Shown here piece after piece: positions 46,568-55,000 of a stretch of DNA of 64,000 bases. The translations under genes were made by a program, and so were the position numbers. Source of the DNA: an uncultured Bacteroidia bacterium (GTDB lineage: Bacteria > Bacteroidota > Bacteroidia > NS11-12g > UBA9320); the NCBI GenBank assembly GCA_943789165.1, contig CALSTB010000001.1, forward strand, positions 420,798 through 484,797. Direction: 5' to 3'. Position 1 is the stretch's first letter, and the number at the start of each line of letters is the position of its first letter. The notes under the pieces were generated by a model. The model made no database searches. It was not told where the DNA came from and worked only from the letters and a program-made list of their open reading frames with translations.

Positions 46568-47074
46568 TCAAATAATTGGTGCACCCCATGCAGCCCAGCT
46601 GCCGTAAGTTGATTCAATCTCGCTCATGAGGCAATTACTCCTGGTTATTGCTTCTTGTTTTGCATTTTCATTAGCTGAAATATCCCAGAAAAATACAGGA
46701 TAGTCATCATTACTAGTTTCGATCCAATCACATGGCCACATTTTACCACCATACCGATTGATTATAACAAATTCGTTGGAGCTTATTCTAAGATCCCCAA
46801 CATCCCCTACTAATTCCATCACCTTGAAGAAAAACATAGGTGGATCTACAAGAAAGCCTTCATCATCTTTTTGCCAATCAAAAGAGGCAGCAGCGTCAAA
46901 ATTCAATTCTTCTACATTCATTGAAACAAAACTGATTAATTCATTGTCTTCAGCATTGCGCGGTGTTATGCTAAATTTAAACGCTGTCTTAAATTCCTCG
47001 ACTCCGCCAGGGAACCTCTCGTCAATTATAGACTTTCGAAATACAATTTGGGATAAATCTACATATAATGGCAT
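46568..47074 (-). CDS. Hypothetical protein, second gene of a two-gene unit
   Basis: 168 residues, acidic and soluble (FKFSITPRNAEDNELISFVS, FDAAASFDWQKDDEGFLVDP, SSNEFVIINRYGGKMWP). No family recognised; size and composition resemble small immunity-type proteins, which is only an impression. It lies 39 bases after the 126-residue gene at 47114 and shares its promoter. In the duplicated copy only its first ~14 codons remain (49086 onward). Confidence 0.6.
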   Translation of the reverse strand: MPLYVDLSQIVFRKSIIDERFPGGVEEFKTAFKFSITPRNAEDNELISFVSMNVEELNFDAAASFDWQKDDEGFLVDPPMFFFKVMELVGDVGDLRISSNEFVIINRYGGKMWPCDWIETSNDDYPVFFWDISANENAKQEAITRSNCLMSEIESTYGSWAAWGAPII

Positions 47075-47113
47075 GTTGCTGTCTGATTATGTGTGATGCA
47101 AATAAATTAAATA

Positions 47114-47494
47114 CTAACCTAATATTGTATTTGTTGACATCATTAAATTGATTTTTTCTAGTTTATTGAGTAAATCAGTATTCAACTTTGTTTCAATTGG
47201 TATCAACATTACCCATTTTGCTGTGGTTTGAATCAAATAATCACCACCTCTGTTGATGACATAAGTGGCTCCATAAAATTCTTTGTCTTTGTTAAAATGA
47301 AGGACTTGATAATCTCTATATTTTGAGAAGTGAAAAAGGGTATTCAGATTGGTGTGTACAATTTGAAATAGATGGTTTCCAGCACCTAATTTCAAATCGT
47401 GTACAATAACTCCAGTTCCCTCAAGTACTATGAGAGACGAGTCTATTTTTTTTGGTTCTAGTTCTTTGAAAGAGAGCTTGATAACAGATTTCAT
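47114..47494 (-). CDS. Hypothetical protein, duplicated gene copy 1
   Basis: 126 residues: KSVIKLSFKELEPKKIDSSL, HDLKLGAGNHLFQIVHTNLN, DYLIQTTAKWVMLIPIETKL. Predominantly beta, no signal peptide, unrecognised. The copy at 49170-49550 differs at about a dozen residues and keeps an intact frame, so the gene seems under selection or recently copied. It has a ~145-base structured leader. Confidence 0.68.
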   Translation of the reverse strand: MKSVIKLSFKELEPKKIDSSLIVLEGTGVIVHDLKLGAGNHLFQIVHTNLNTLFHFSKYRDYQVLHFNKDKEFYGATYVINRGGDYLIQTTAKWVMLIPIETKLNTDLLNKLEKINLMMSTNTILG

Positions 47495-47647
47495 ACAAAT
47501 AACATTTAATTAAAAAGGCATTACTCGTATTTCTTAAAACCAATAGGATTGCAACGTTTATTTTGACTAATTGTCCGTATCGTTTTACCACCGTGGTGTC
47601 TTCACTCGGTTGGTACCTTTTAAGGTTCGAAATACACTTCAAAAGTA
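47495..47647 (-). promoter_or_regulatory. Promoter and structured leader of the 126-residue gene, copy 1
   Basis: An exact -7 box TACTTTTG on the minus strand (47640-47647). The leader folds as hairpin ACCTTAAAAGGT (47615-47626), then CCAACCG (47607-47613) pairing with CGGTGG (47588-47593) around one bulged A, then GATAC (47577-47581) and a GAC/GTC hairpin (47565-47575). The divergent leader at 47972 has the same order of elements. Confidence 0.5.
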
Positions 47648-47971
47648 AGAAAAAGTATAATAACAAAAGACTCCAGTAGAAAATAAATTACCCTCAGTAT
47701 CCATCACCTCAGACAATTTAGCCTTTTAGGCAATACCTTTAAAGTACACATAGCACCATGGTGAATTCGCCCGCTCACAGGAATTTCAACTCGGTTTTTG
47801 TCCACTTTGATCTAAAAGTTTAGTCGTTCGCCAAGTCCTTTGCTCGTTAACAAAAATGCAAACGAATTCCAATTGGAATTACTAATGTCTCATTGTGGAC
47901 TGAGTATAACCACTATTACCGTAAAACGCTTACAAATCTCGTCTGAGTATAATACTATGTTGTGAATTATT

Positions 47972-48126
47972 TATATTTGCCTCGCATTAAGAATCCAAAT
48001 GGATGCCAACCGACTTTTCCTTAAGCACGGTGGCCAAGATACAATGTGGGACTCCCAGTCCAAAAAGTAAAAGGGATCCAATGTAATTTGTTTAATGCAT
48101 GTTTTAATAACTTAAAAAATTAGAAT
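47972..48126 (+). promoter_or_regulatory. Promoter and structured leader of the divergent small gene, copy 1
   Basis: -7 box TATATTTG (47972-47979), then hairpin ATCCAAATGGAT (47993-48004), CCAACCG (48006-48012) pairing with CGGTGG (48028-48033), GATAC (48038-48042) and hairpin GGACTCCCAGTCC (48049-48061). The order matches the minus-strand leader at 47495-47647 though most bases between differ. Confidence 0.5.
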
Positions 48127-48412
48127 ATGTCTTTTAAAGTAGGAGAAAAAGTAGTTTGTGTAAATGACAATTGGTCCAATCATGATTATAGATGGAATTA
48201 TCCCGTAATCAATGAAATTTATACCAGTTGAGTTTGTTATGCCTGATGATGCAGTAACCCTCGAGGAAATTAATAATTCACACATAGACAAATTGTTACA
48301 CGCAGACGGAGTGAACACCTTAGCGGCATTTTATCATTGGCATTTTAAGAAGGTAGATCAGATTCAACAGGAAAACCTTATTGAAAGAGAGTTAGAAGTT
48401 GTAAACTTTTAG
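48127..48412 (+). pseudogene. Small phage-type hypothetical protein, frameshifted (copy 1)
   Basis: ATG 48127 opens SFKVGEKVVCVNDNWSNHD, a common start in Bacteroidota phage-related small proteins, but stops after NEIYTS. One base later in frame the sequence continues PVEFVMPDDAVTLEEINNS to ELEVVNF at 48412. An extra base near 48229 explains the break. Copy 2 at 50174-50460 has an intact second half but a broken start. Confidence 0.55.
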
Positions 48413-48611
48413 AGCGGTTCAGACTGTTATTGAACTGTAGTTATGTGTGTTCGTTTCATTTTGGTAACGGTTTTGCTATGCGCTTTGTCCCTAAGCGCAG
48501 AGCATAGCGTTTAGGTTTTGTTAGGTGGTTTTTCCTTAAATAGTGAAATATTTTTGCTATTGATTATCTCACTTATACTCCTTAAAAAACTCATCAAACA
48601 ATTCTTCAGAT
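48413..48611. other. Tail of duplication with recurring CAGANTGTTATYGAAC motif
   Basis: Directly after the stop at 48412 lies TTCAGACTGTTATTGAACT (48418-48436), a variant of the motif at 28208, 29961 and 30068. The inverted GCTATGCGCTT / AAGCGCAGAGCATAGC sequence (48475-48512) can form a hairpin. No gene seen. Confidence 0.4.
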
Positions 48612-48658
48612 TTCTATTTCATCATTTATAAAAATGACTTTTTTGCTGACGATCTACA
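48612..48658 (-). mobile_element. Possible IS3 terminal remnant
   Basis: On the minus strand TGTAGATCGTCAGCAAAAAA matches the start of the IS3 copy 1 terminal repeat (TGTTCGACGTCAGCAAAAAG), then diverges. It directly follows the gene fragment at 48663. Confidence 0.45.
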
Positions 48659-48662
48659 CTTT

Positions 48663-48872
48663 TTACAAGTATGCTTTTTTAGTAAATACTAATTCTGCTT
48701 TTTGATTCTTACTACAATGAACGAAAGCAAGTTGCCCAAATTTCTTAGCATAAAACAGAGCTTTATCTTTAGACAGGTTTTCAATAAAGAACGAATCCTC
48801 AAACCAATTGCCATCCTCTGAAATTCCACGCCCCTTATTATACAGAGTTGCAACCAAAATTCGCTTTATGAG
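48663..48872 (-). pseudogene. Hypothetical gene fragment between IS3 ends
   Basis: The frame RILVATLYNKGRGISEDGNW, then FFIENLSKDKALFYAKKFGQ, ends at 48663, four bases from an IS3-like end. There is no ATG; only TTG is available at 48857. Likely a C-terminal fragment, unrecognised. Confidence 0.4.
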
Positions 48873-48974
48873 TGGTTGAAATCATGTGAATTCATTTGAA
48901 AATATTTGTTTGAATTGGGTAACAAAAGTCATTAGTGACTGAAGTGGTGAATTGAATCGAAGTAGTACAATTCA

Positions 48975-49046
48975 GATTACAAATTTATTAAATACTCTAT
49001 CTTCACATCAAGCCCTAAAAAGTTCACTTATTGCTGACGACGAACA
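48975..49046 (-). mobile_element. IS3 5'-end remnant
   Basis: On the minus strand TGTTCGTCGTCAGCAATAAG and about 50 further bases match the left end of IS3 copy 1 (40568 onward), including TGAACTT and GAGTATTTAATA. About 70 bases remain. Confidence 0.7.
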
Positions 49047-49169
49047 ATCTCTACTATAGAGCTGTCGGGGAAATAATATGGCTTCAGACTTTCGAAATAC
49101 AATTTGGGATAAATCTACACATAATGGCATGTTGCTTTCTGATTGACAGTGAAGTAAATTGATTAAATA

Positions 49170-49550
49170 CTAACCTAACATTGTCTTTGTTGACATCATT
49201 AAATTGATTTTTTCTAGTTTATTGAGTAAATCAGCATTCACCTTCATTTCAACAGGTATCAACATAACCCACTTTGCTGTGGTTTGAATCAAGTAATCAC
49301 CACCTCCATTGATGACATAAGTGGCTCCATAAAATTCTTTGTCTTCGTTAAAATAAAGCACTTGATAATCTCTATATTTTGAGAAGTGAAAAAGGGTATT
49401 CAAATTGGTGTGTACAATTTGAAATAGATGGATTCCATCACCTAATTTCAAATCGTGTACAATAACTCCAGTAGCCTCAAGTACTATGAGAGACGAGTCT
49501 ATTTTTTTTTGTTCTAGTTCTTTAAAAGAGAGCTTGATAACAGATTTCAT
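49170..49550 (-). CDS. Hypothetical protein, duplicated gene copy 2
   Basis: 126 residues, closely similar to 47114-47494 (KKVD-type changes such as EQKKIDSSLIVLEATG and NGGGDYLIQTTAKWVMLIPV). The frame is intact. Its partner gene downstream is truncated to its first codons at 49086. Confidence 0.65.
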   Translation of the reverse strand: MKSVIKLSFKELEQKKIDSSLIVLEATGVIVHDLKLGDGIHLFQIVHTNLNTLFHFSKYRDYQVLYFNEDKEFYGATYVINGGGDYLIQTTAKWVMLIPVEMKVNADLLNKLEKINLMMSTKTMLG

Positions 49551-49703
49551 ACAAATAACATTTAATTAAAAAGGCATTACTCGTATTTCTTAAAACCAAT
49601 AGGATTGCAACGTTTATTTTGACTAATAGTCCGTATCGTTTTACCACCGTGGTGTCTTCACTCGGTTGGTACCTTTTAAGGTTCGAAATACACTTCAAAA
49701 CTA
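49551..49703 (-). promoter_or_regulatory. Promoter and structured leader of the 126-residue gene, copy 2
   Basis: The minus-strand -7 box is TAGTTTTG. The leader keeps the ACCTTAAAAGGT hairpin, CCAACCG/CGGTGG pair and GATAC. Its last hairpin is GACTAATAGTC (49621-49631), one pair longer than in copy 1, so the change keeps the stem. Confidence 0.45.
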
Positions 49704-50018
49704 AGAAAAAGAACAATAACGAAATACTCTTGTAGAAAATAAAATACATTTAGCACCCATCACCTCATACAATTTGGCCTGTTAGACTCTACTTTTATAG
49801 GACACCCGCACTCTGGCAAATTCGTCCAATCAAGGGAATTAAATCTCGGTTTTTGTTGACTTTGATACAATAGTTTATTCGTTTTCCAAGTCTTTTTCTC
49901 ATGGATAAAAATGCAAACGAATTGTAACTAAAATTACGAAAGTCACATGGCGATTTTAAGCCCCCCATTTCACCGTAAAACGCTAACAAATCTCGTCTGA
50001 GTAAAAAACTATGTTGTG

Positions 50019-50173
50019 AATATTATATACTTGCCACGCATTAAGAATCCATATGGATGCCAACCGATTCTTCCTTAAGCACGGGGTCAAGATACAATGT
50101 GGGACTCCCAGTCCAAAAAGTCAAAGGGATCCAGGTAATTTGTTTAATGCGTGTTTTAATAACGTAAAAATTA
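50019..50173 (+). promoter_or_regulatory. Leader of the divergent small gene, copy 2
   Basis: TATACTTG in place of TATATTTG. Hairpin ATCCATATGGAT is conserved, CCAACCG is kept, but CGGTGG has become CGGGG, which weakens that stem. The GGACTCCCAGTCC hairpin is unchanged. The gene behind it is broken. Confidence 0.4.
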
Positions 50174-50460
50174 GAATATGTATTTTAGAATATGAGAAAA
50201 AGTAGTGTGTAGCCGGCTCTTGGCCCAGAACCAACAAGTATTGGAATTATCCGGAATTGAATGAAATTTATCCCATTGAGTTTGTTATGTATGATGGTGC
50301 AGTAACCCTCGAGGAAATTGATAATTCTAACATAGGCAAAGAGATACGCGCTCGAGGGACAAATGATCTAGCGGCATTCTTCCTACGGCATTTTAAGAAG
50401 GTAGATCAGATTCAAGAGGAAAAGCTTATTGAAAGAGAGTTAGAAGTTGTAAACTTTTAG
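50174..50460 (+). pseudogene. Small phage-type hypothetical protein, copy 2 (5' end broken)
   Basis: The frame open to the end reads WNYPELNEIYPIEFVMYDGA, then VTLEEIDNSNIGKEIRARGT ... ELEVVNF. Upstream, the expected SFKVGEKVVCVN start has stop codons and indels. It is a decayed duplicate of 48127-48412. Confidence 0.55.
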
Positions 50461-50583
50461 AGCGGTTCAGACTGTTATTGAACTGTAGTTATGTGTGTTC
50501 GTTTCATTTTGGTAACGGTTTTGCTATGCGCTTTGTCCCGAAGCGCAGAGCATAGCGTTTAGATTTTGTTAGGTGGTTTTTAC

Positions 50584-51368
50584 GGGTTGCATTAACTTAG
50601 TTGGATTGTAAAGTTACAGATTTCTCAACTCAAATTAAGTTGCTAATGACTTAAAAGTAGCAAACCAACTTGACTTTGAGTCCTTGATTTGGTCCTTTCT
50701 GATTATGTTAATTACCTCTATTCCTGCCAGTGTCCTTTGTGCTGATTCAAACTCTTTGAATCCTGTTGTTATGGATATCCGCCGTTTAATCGTTCGATGA
50801 TCCTGTTCAACGATATTATTCAAGTATTTAACTCGTCTTATCTTGATCTTCTTCACCGATAAACTTCTCTTGTTTACTACTCTTATTCCGGATGTATTGG
50901 CTCCACTTTTGTCAATGTTTATGATTCTTGGTTTACCGTTATTTCCTATTGCTTTATTCAAGAATTTCTGTGCTGATCCTTTCATCCTTCTCTTTGTTAA
51001 TAAGAAGTCAATGGTACTCCCATACTTATCTACTGCTCGGTATAAGTATCTATCTTTGCCTCCCACCTTGATATACGTTTCATCCATTCTCCAACTATCA
51101 CAAACCTTCTTTTTGCGTTTATGCATGTTTGCCTCAACCAATGGGCTGAACTTATATACCCATCTTTGAATAGTGGAATGATCCACTTTCACTCCTCTGA
51201 TTCGTAATATTTCCGAGACATCTCGATAACTCAAGGTAAATCTGAGTTTGAAGTAGACAGCTTGTAGAATTATTGCTTTTGGATATCGGTGGCGTTTGAA
51301 CATTGAAGTAGTTTTCAAAGACAAATCTAAAGTTTTACTAACTTGCTAGAGTTAATGCAACAGAACCC
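50584..51368 (-). mobile_element. IS6-family insertion sequence, copy 2
   Basis: Right end, complemented: GGGTTCTGTTGCATTAACT. Left end: GGGTTGCATTAACT, the same sequence lacking five bases (TCTGT or equivalent), so the left terminal repeat is internally shortened and may hinder movement. It carries one transposase. It interrupts the end of duplication copy 2. Confidence 0.88.
50635..51303 (-). CDS. IS6-family transposase
   Basis: 222 residues from the ATG at 51303 (an earlier in-frame start at 51324 adds seven residues). HTH LSYRDVSEILRIRGVKVDHS, DDE residues in WRMDETYIKVGG, NIDKSGANTSG and IVEQDHRTIKRR. About 90% similar to the copy at 24406, which has different terminal repeats. Confidence 0.95.
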   Translation of the reverse strand: MFKRHRYPKAIILQAVYFKLRFTLSYRDVSEILRIRGVKVDHSTIQRWVYKFSPLVEANMHKRKKKVCDSWRMDETYIKVGGKDRYLYRAVDKYGSTIDFLLTKRRMKGSAQKFLNKAIGNNGKPRIINIDKSGANTSGIRVVNKRSLSVKKIKIRRVKYLNNIVEQDHRTIKRRISITTGFKEFESAQRTLAGIEVINIIRKDQIKDSKSSWFATFKSLAT

Positions 51369-51410
51369 TTAAGTTTTATCATCAACTTCAGATGCTTCGA
51401 CCTCAACAGT

Positions 51411-52061
51411 TTAACCAGACTTAAAAGAGAACAGTAAACCAATTTTAGTCCTCATTATTGGATCTCCTGCCTTTAAGTTATCATAACCATCCAGTGCATC
51501 GGAATAGGTCTGTAAGATGCCAGAGCTAATTTGCACTTTTAGGATTTTAGTTAATTCAATCAACGTGCCCACTTCGACTGAATTATTGAAGCCAACACCT
51601 TGGGTCGTGTTAAACAAACCATCATCCATAACAAAGTATCTCTTAGCATCATAACTGGTCATACCAATCCCCAAACTTACGTAGGCATTTAATCGAGATG
51701 CGTTAGCGTGTGGACGGAAATAAGTTCTAAAACCCATAGTGTACATGCCAAGAGATGATTTATAATACTGCTCCTCAGATTGACCAGTGATTTGTCCAAA
51801 TAAGATATCAAAATCTAGAGCGAATCGAGTCTTTATATCCAAACTTGCCGCTAGTCCATAACCTAAATCAAACTTTGCATAATCCCCTTTCCAACCTTTC
51901 AAATCCACATCGGCAACACCATTTGATTGACCAATAACACCTGTTCCAATATCATAAATACTCCCAGTCTGAACACCTACGTTAAAGCTTCTATTTTGTG
52001 CATTGGTGCACGTGGTGATGCCAACTATGAATAGAATTAAAATTGACGATAAATATTTCAT
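51411..52061 (-). CDS. Predicted outer-membrane beta-barrel protein
   Basis: 216 residues: signal peptide (ILILFIVGITTCTNAQ) and about eight amphipathic strands (FDLGYGLAASLDIKTRFALD, MGFRTYFRPHANA), ending LLFSFKSG. It starts seven bases after the large repeat protein gene, so the pair forms an operon. Similar small barrels accompany giant T9SS adhesins and may anchor or assist them, which is inference. Confidence 0.75.
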   Translation of the reverse strand: MKYLSSILILFIVGITTCTNAQNRSFNVGVQTGSIYDIGTGVIGQSNGVADVDLKGWKGDYAKFDLGYGLAASLDIKTRFALDFDILFGQITGQSEEQYYKSSLGMYTMGFRTYFRPHANASRLNAYVSLGIGMTSYDAKRYFVMDDGLFNTTQGVGFNNSVEVGTLIELTKILKVQISSGILQTYSDALDGYDNLKAGDPIMRTKIGLLFSFKSG

Positions 52062-52068
52062 GACTCCT

Positions 52069-55000
52069 TTATTTTGTAATTATTAGTTGGAAAGTAGTAC
52101 TTGTAGTAGCACTTGAGACTCGAAGTGAATAGACACCTGAAGGCAAGTAGTTTGCATCAACGCGCTGAACATCCTTTTGAGTCTCCTTACGAAATACTAC
52201 CGCTCCTAGGTTGTTAATCAACTCCAATTGATGAACTGCCTGACCATCATCGAATTGAACGAAGAATATTCCGCTATTCGGATTAGGAAAAACTTTGATA
52301 TTTTCTTCAGATAGAATATCTGCCGATTCGTACTCATAACCAAAGGTATAGATAACACTTGCTGCAAAACAGCCTTGTGCATTACCCACCTCAACCATAT
52401 ACTCCCCCAGTTGCAGAGCCCGATATTTTTGGGTTGTAGCTTCTGATATTGGGTTGCCGTCCAAGTACCACTGATATGAATCAAAAAGTCCGTTTTTGAC
52501 TTGTATTTCACTAGAGGACATTCGCGCAATTTCAGGCGTTTGGGGGACATCCAGTAGCAATATGGTAAAACTGCCTGCTGTAACGCATCCCATAGAATCA
52601 GTAAATGTCACGTTAACCGTATTGAAACCAACATCTCCTTCAAGCGGATTAAAGGTGATGCCGTCATTCATTACCCCTTTCCCATCAAAGATAATCGAAG
52701 AGGTCTCCTTAGAAAGATCAAGCCATTTGTGATTTTTACAAAGTGTAGTATCTTCCATTTCGAAAGGCAGATATTTTCGGCTGATTGCTACTGTGAAGCT
52801 AATACTATCTTGATTGCCACTGGGGTCTTGAATCAAGAACTTATTTTTTGTGAGGCCAACTGGGAATATTTCACCTGAAGCCAACCCAGCTGTTTGAGTA
52901 ATTGTATAACTGCAATTGTCATCCCCAGTTGGAGCATCATAAGTAACCACAGCATCACAATAACCAAATGCCATATCCCTCGGGTAATCAATAAATGTTG
53001 GATTAATCGTATCCTGAACTGTAATTACTACGCTGGCTGAATCTACATTACCGTTTACATCCGTTACGATTAAGTAAACTGTGTTAGCTCCAACATCTGA
53101 GCAATCAAAGCTTGATTGACTTAATGTTCTAGTTGCTATCGTGCAGTTATCTGTTGAGCCGTTATCAATGTCAGTTACGGTAACTGAACCAGCTCCACTG
53201 GCATCTAAGCTGACCGTAACGTTTTGAGTGAGTAAGGTGGGCTTGATCGTGTCTTGCACGGTGATCACTGCACTCGCTAAGTCTAGATTACCGTTTACAT
53301 CAGTTACAATCAGATAAACCGTGTTAGCTCCAATCTTTGAGCAATCAAAGCTTGATTTACTCAATGTTCTACTTGCTATCGTGCAGTTATCTGTTGAGCC
53401 ATTGTCTACCTGAGCTGCGGTAATTGAAACATTACCACTAGCATCTAGGCTGACTGTTACATTTTGGGTAACTACCGTTGGTCTGATTACATCCTGGACC
53501 GTGATTACAGCACTGGCTGAATCTACATTACCGTTTACATCAGTTACGATTAAGTAAACCGTGTTAGTTCCTACATTACTACAATCAAAACTTGACTTAC
53601 TCAATGTTCGACTTGCTATCGTGCAGTTATCTGTTGAACCTTTATCTACCTGAGCTGCGGTGATTGAACCATTACCACTGGCATCTAGGCGTACTGTTAC
53701 ATTTTGAGTAACTACCGTTGGTCTGTTTACATCCTGTACCGTGATTACAGCACTGGCTGAATCTACATTGCCATTTACATCAGTTACGATTAAGTAAACC
53801 GTGTTAGTTCCTACATTACTACAATCAAAACTTGACTTACTCAATGTTCGACTTGCTATCGTGCAGTTATCTGTTGAACCTTTATCTACCTGAGCTGCGG
53901 TGATTGAACCATTACCACTGGCATCTAGGCGTACTGTTACATTTTGAGTAACTACCGTTGGTCTGATTACATCCTGTACCGTGATTACAGCACTGGCTGA
54001 ATCTACATTGCCATTTACATCCGTTACGATTAAATAAATGGTGTTTGATCCTAACTCTGAGCAATCAAAACTTGATTGACTGAGCGTTCTAGTTGCTATC
54101 GTGCAGTTATCTGTTGAGCCGTTGTCTAAATCGGCGACAGTGATTGAACCACTGCCACTGGCATCTAGGCTGACTGTTACATTTTGAGTGACTACCGTTG
54201 GCTTGATTGTATCTTGTACCGTGATTACAGCACTAGCTGAATCTACATTACCGTTTACATCCGTTACGATTAAGTAAACCGTGTTAGTTCCTACATTACT
54301 ACAATCAAAACTTGACTTACTCAATGTTCTACTTACTATCGTGCAGTTATCTGTTGAGCCGTTGTCTACTTGTGTGGCTGTCACGCTTCCTGCTCCGCTT
54401 GCATCTAGGCTGACCGTTAAGTTCTGCGTTACTACCGTTGGTTTGATTAAATCCTGGACCGTGATTACAGCACTGGCTGAATCTACATTACCGCTTACAT
54501 CAGTTACGATTAAGTAAATGGTGTTTGATCCTACCTCTGAACAATCAAAACTTGATTGACTGAGCGTTCTAGTTGCTATCGTGCAGTTATCTGTTGAGCC
54601 GTTGTCTACATCGGCGACAGTGATTGAACCACTGCCACTGGCATCTAGGCTGACTGTTAAGTTCTGTGTTACTATTGTTGGTCTGATTGTATCTTGTACC
54701 GTGATTACAGCAATGGCTGAATCTACATTACCGTTTACATCAGTTACGATTAAGTAAACTGTGTTAGCTCCTACCTCTGAACAATCAAAACTTGATTGAC
54801 TGAGCGTTCTAGTTGCTATCGTGCAGTTATCTGTTGAGCCGTTGTCTACATCGGCGACAGTGATTGAACCACTGCCACTGGCATCTAAGCTGACTGTTAC
54901 ATTTTGAGTCACTACTGTTGGCTTGATTACATCCTGGACCGTGATTACGGCACTAGCTGAATCTACATTACCGTTTACATCAGTTACGATTAAGTAAATG

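Larger units (their letters stand above)
47030..48532. repeat. Segmental duplication, copy 1
   Basis: This 1.5 kb segment is repeated at 49086-50582 with roughly 90% identity. It carries the start of the 168-residue gene, the complete 126-residue gene with its leader, a divergent leader and a broken phage-type small gene, and a common tail with GCGCAGAGCATAGCG. Confidence 0.88.
49086..50582. repeat. Segmental duplication, copy 2
   Basis: Second copy of 47030-48532 in direct orientation, starting inside the 168-residue gene and ending where IS6 copy 2 begins. Confidence 0.88.

Noticed and set aside
47421..47666. 81-residue minus-strand frame, also present in the duplicate
   Set aside because: It overlaps the structured leader and the start of the 126-residue gene; the similarity between copies is explained by the segmental duplication.
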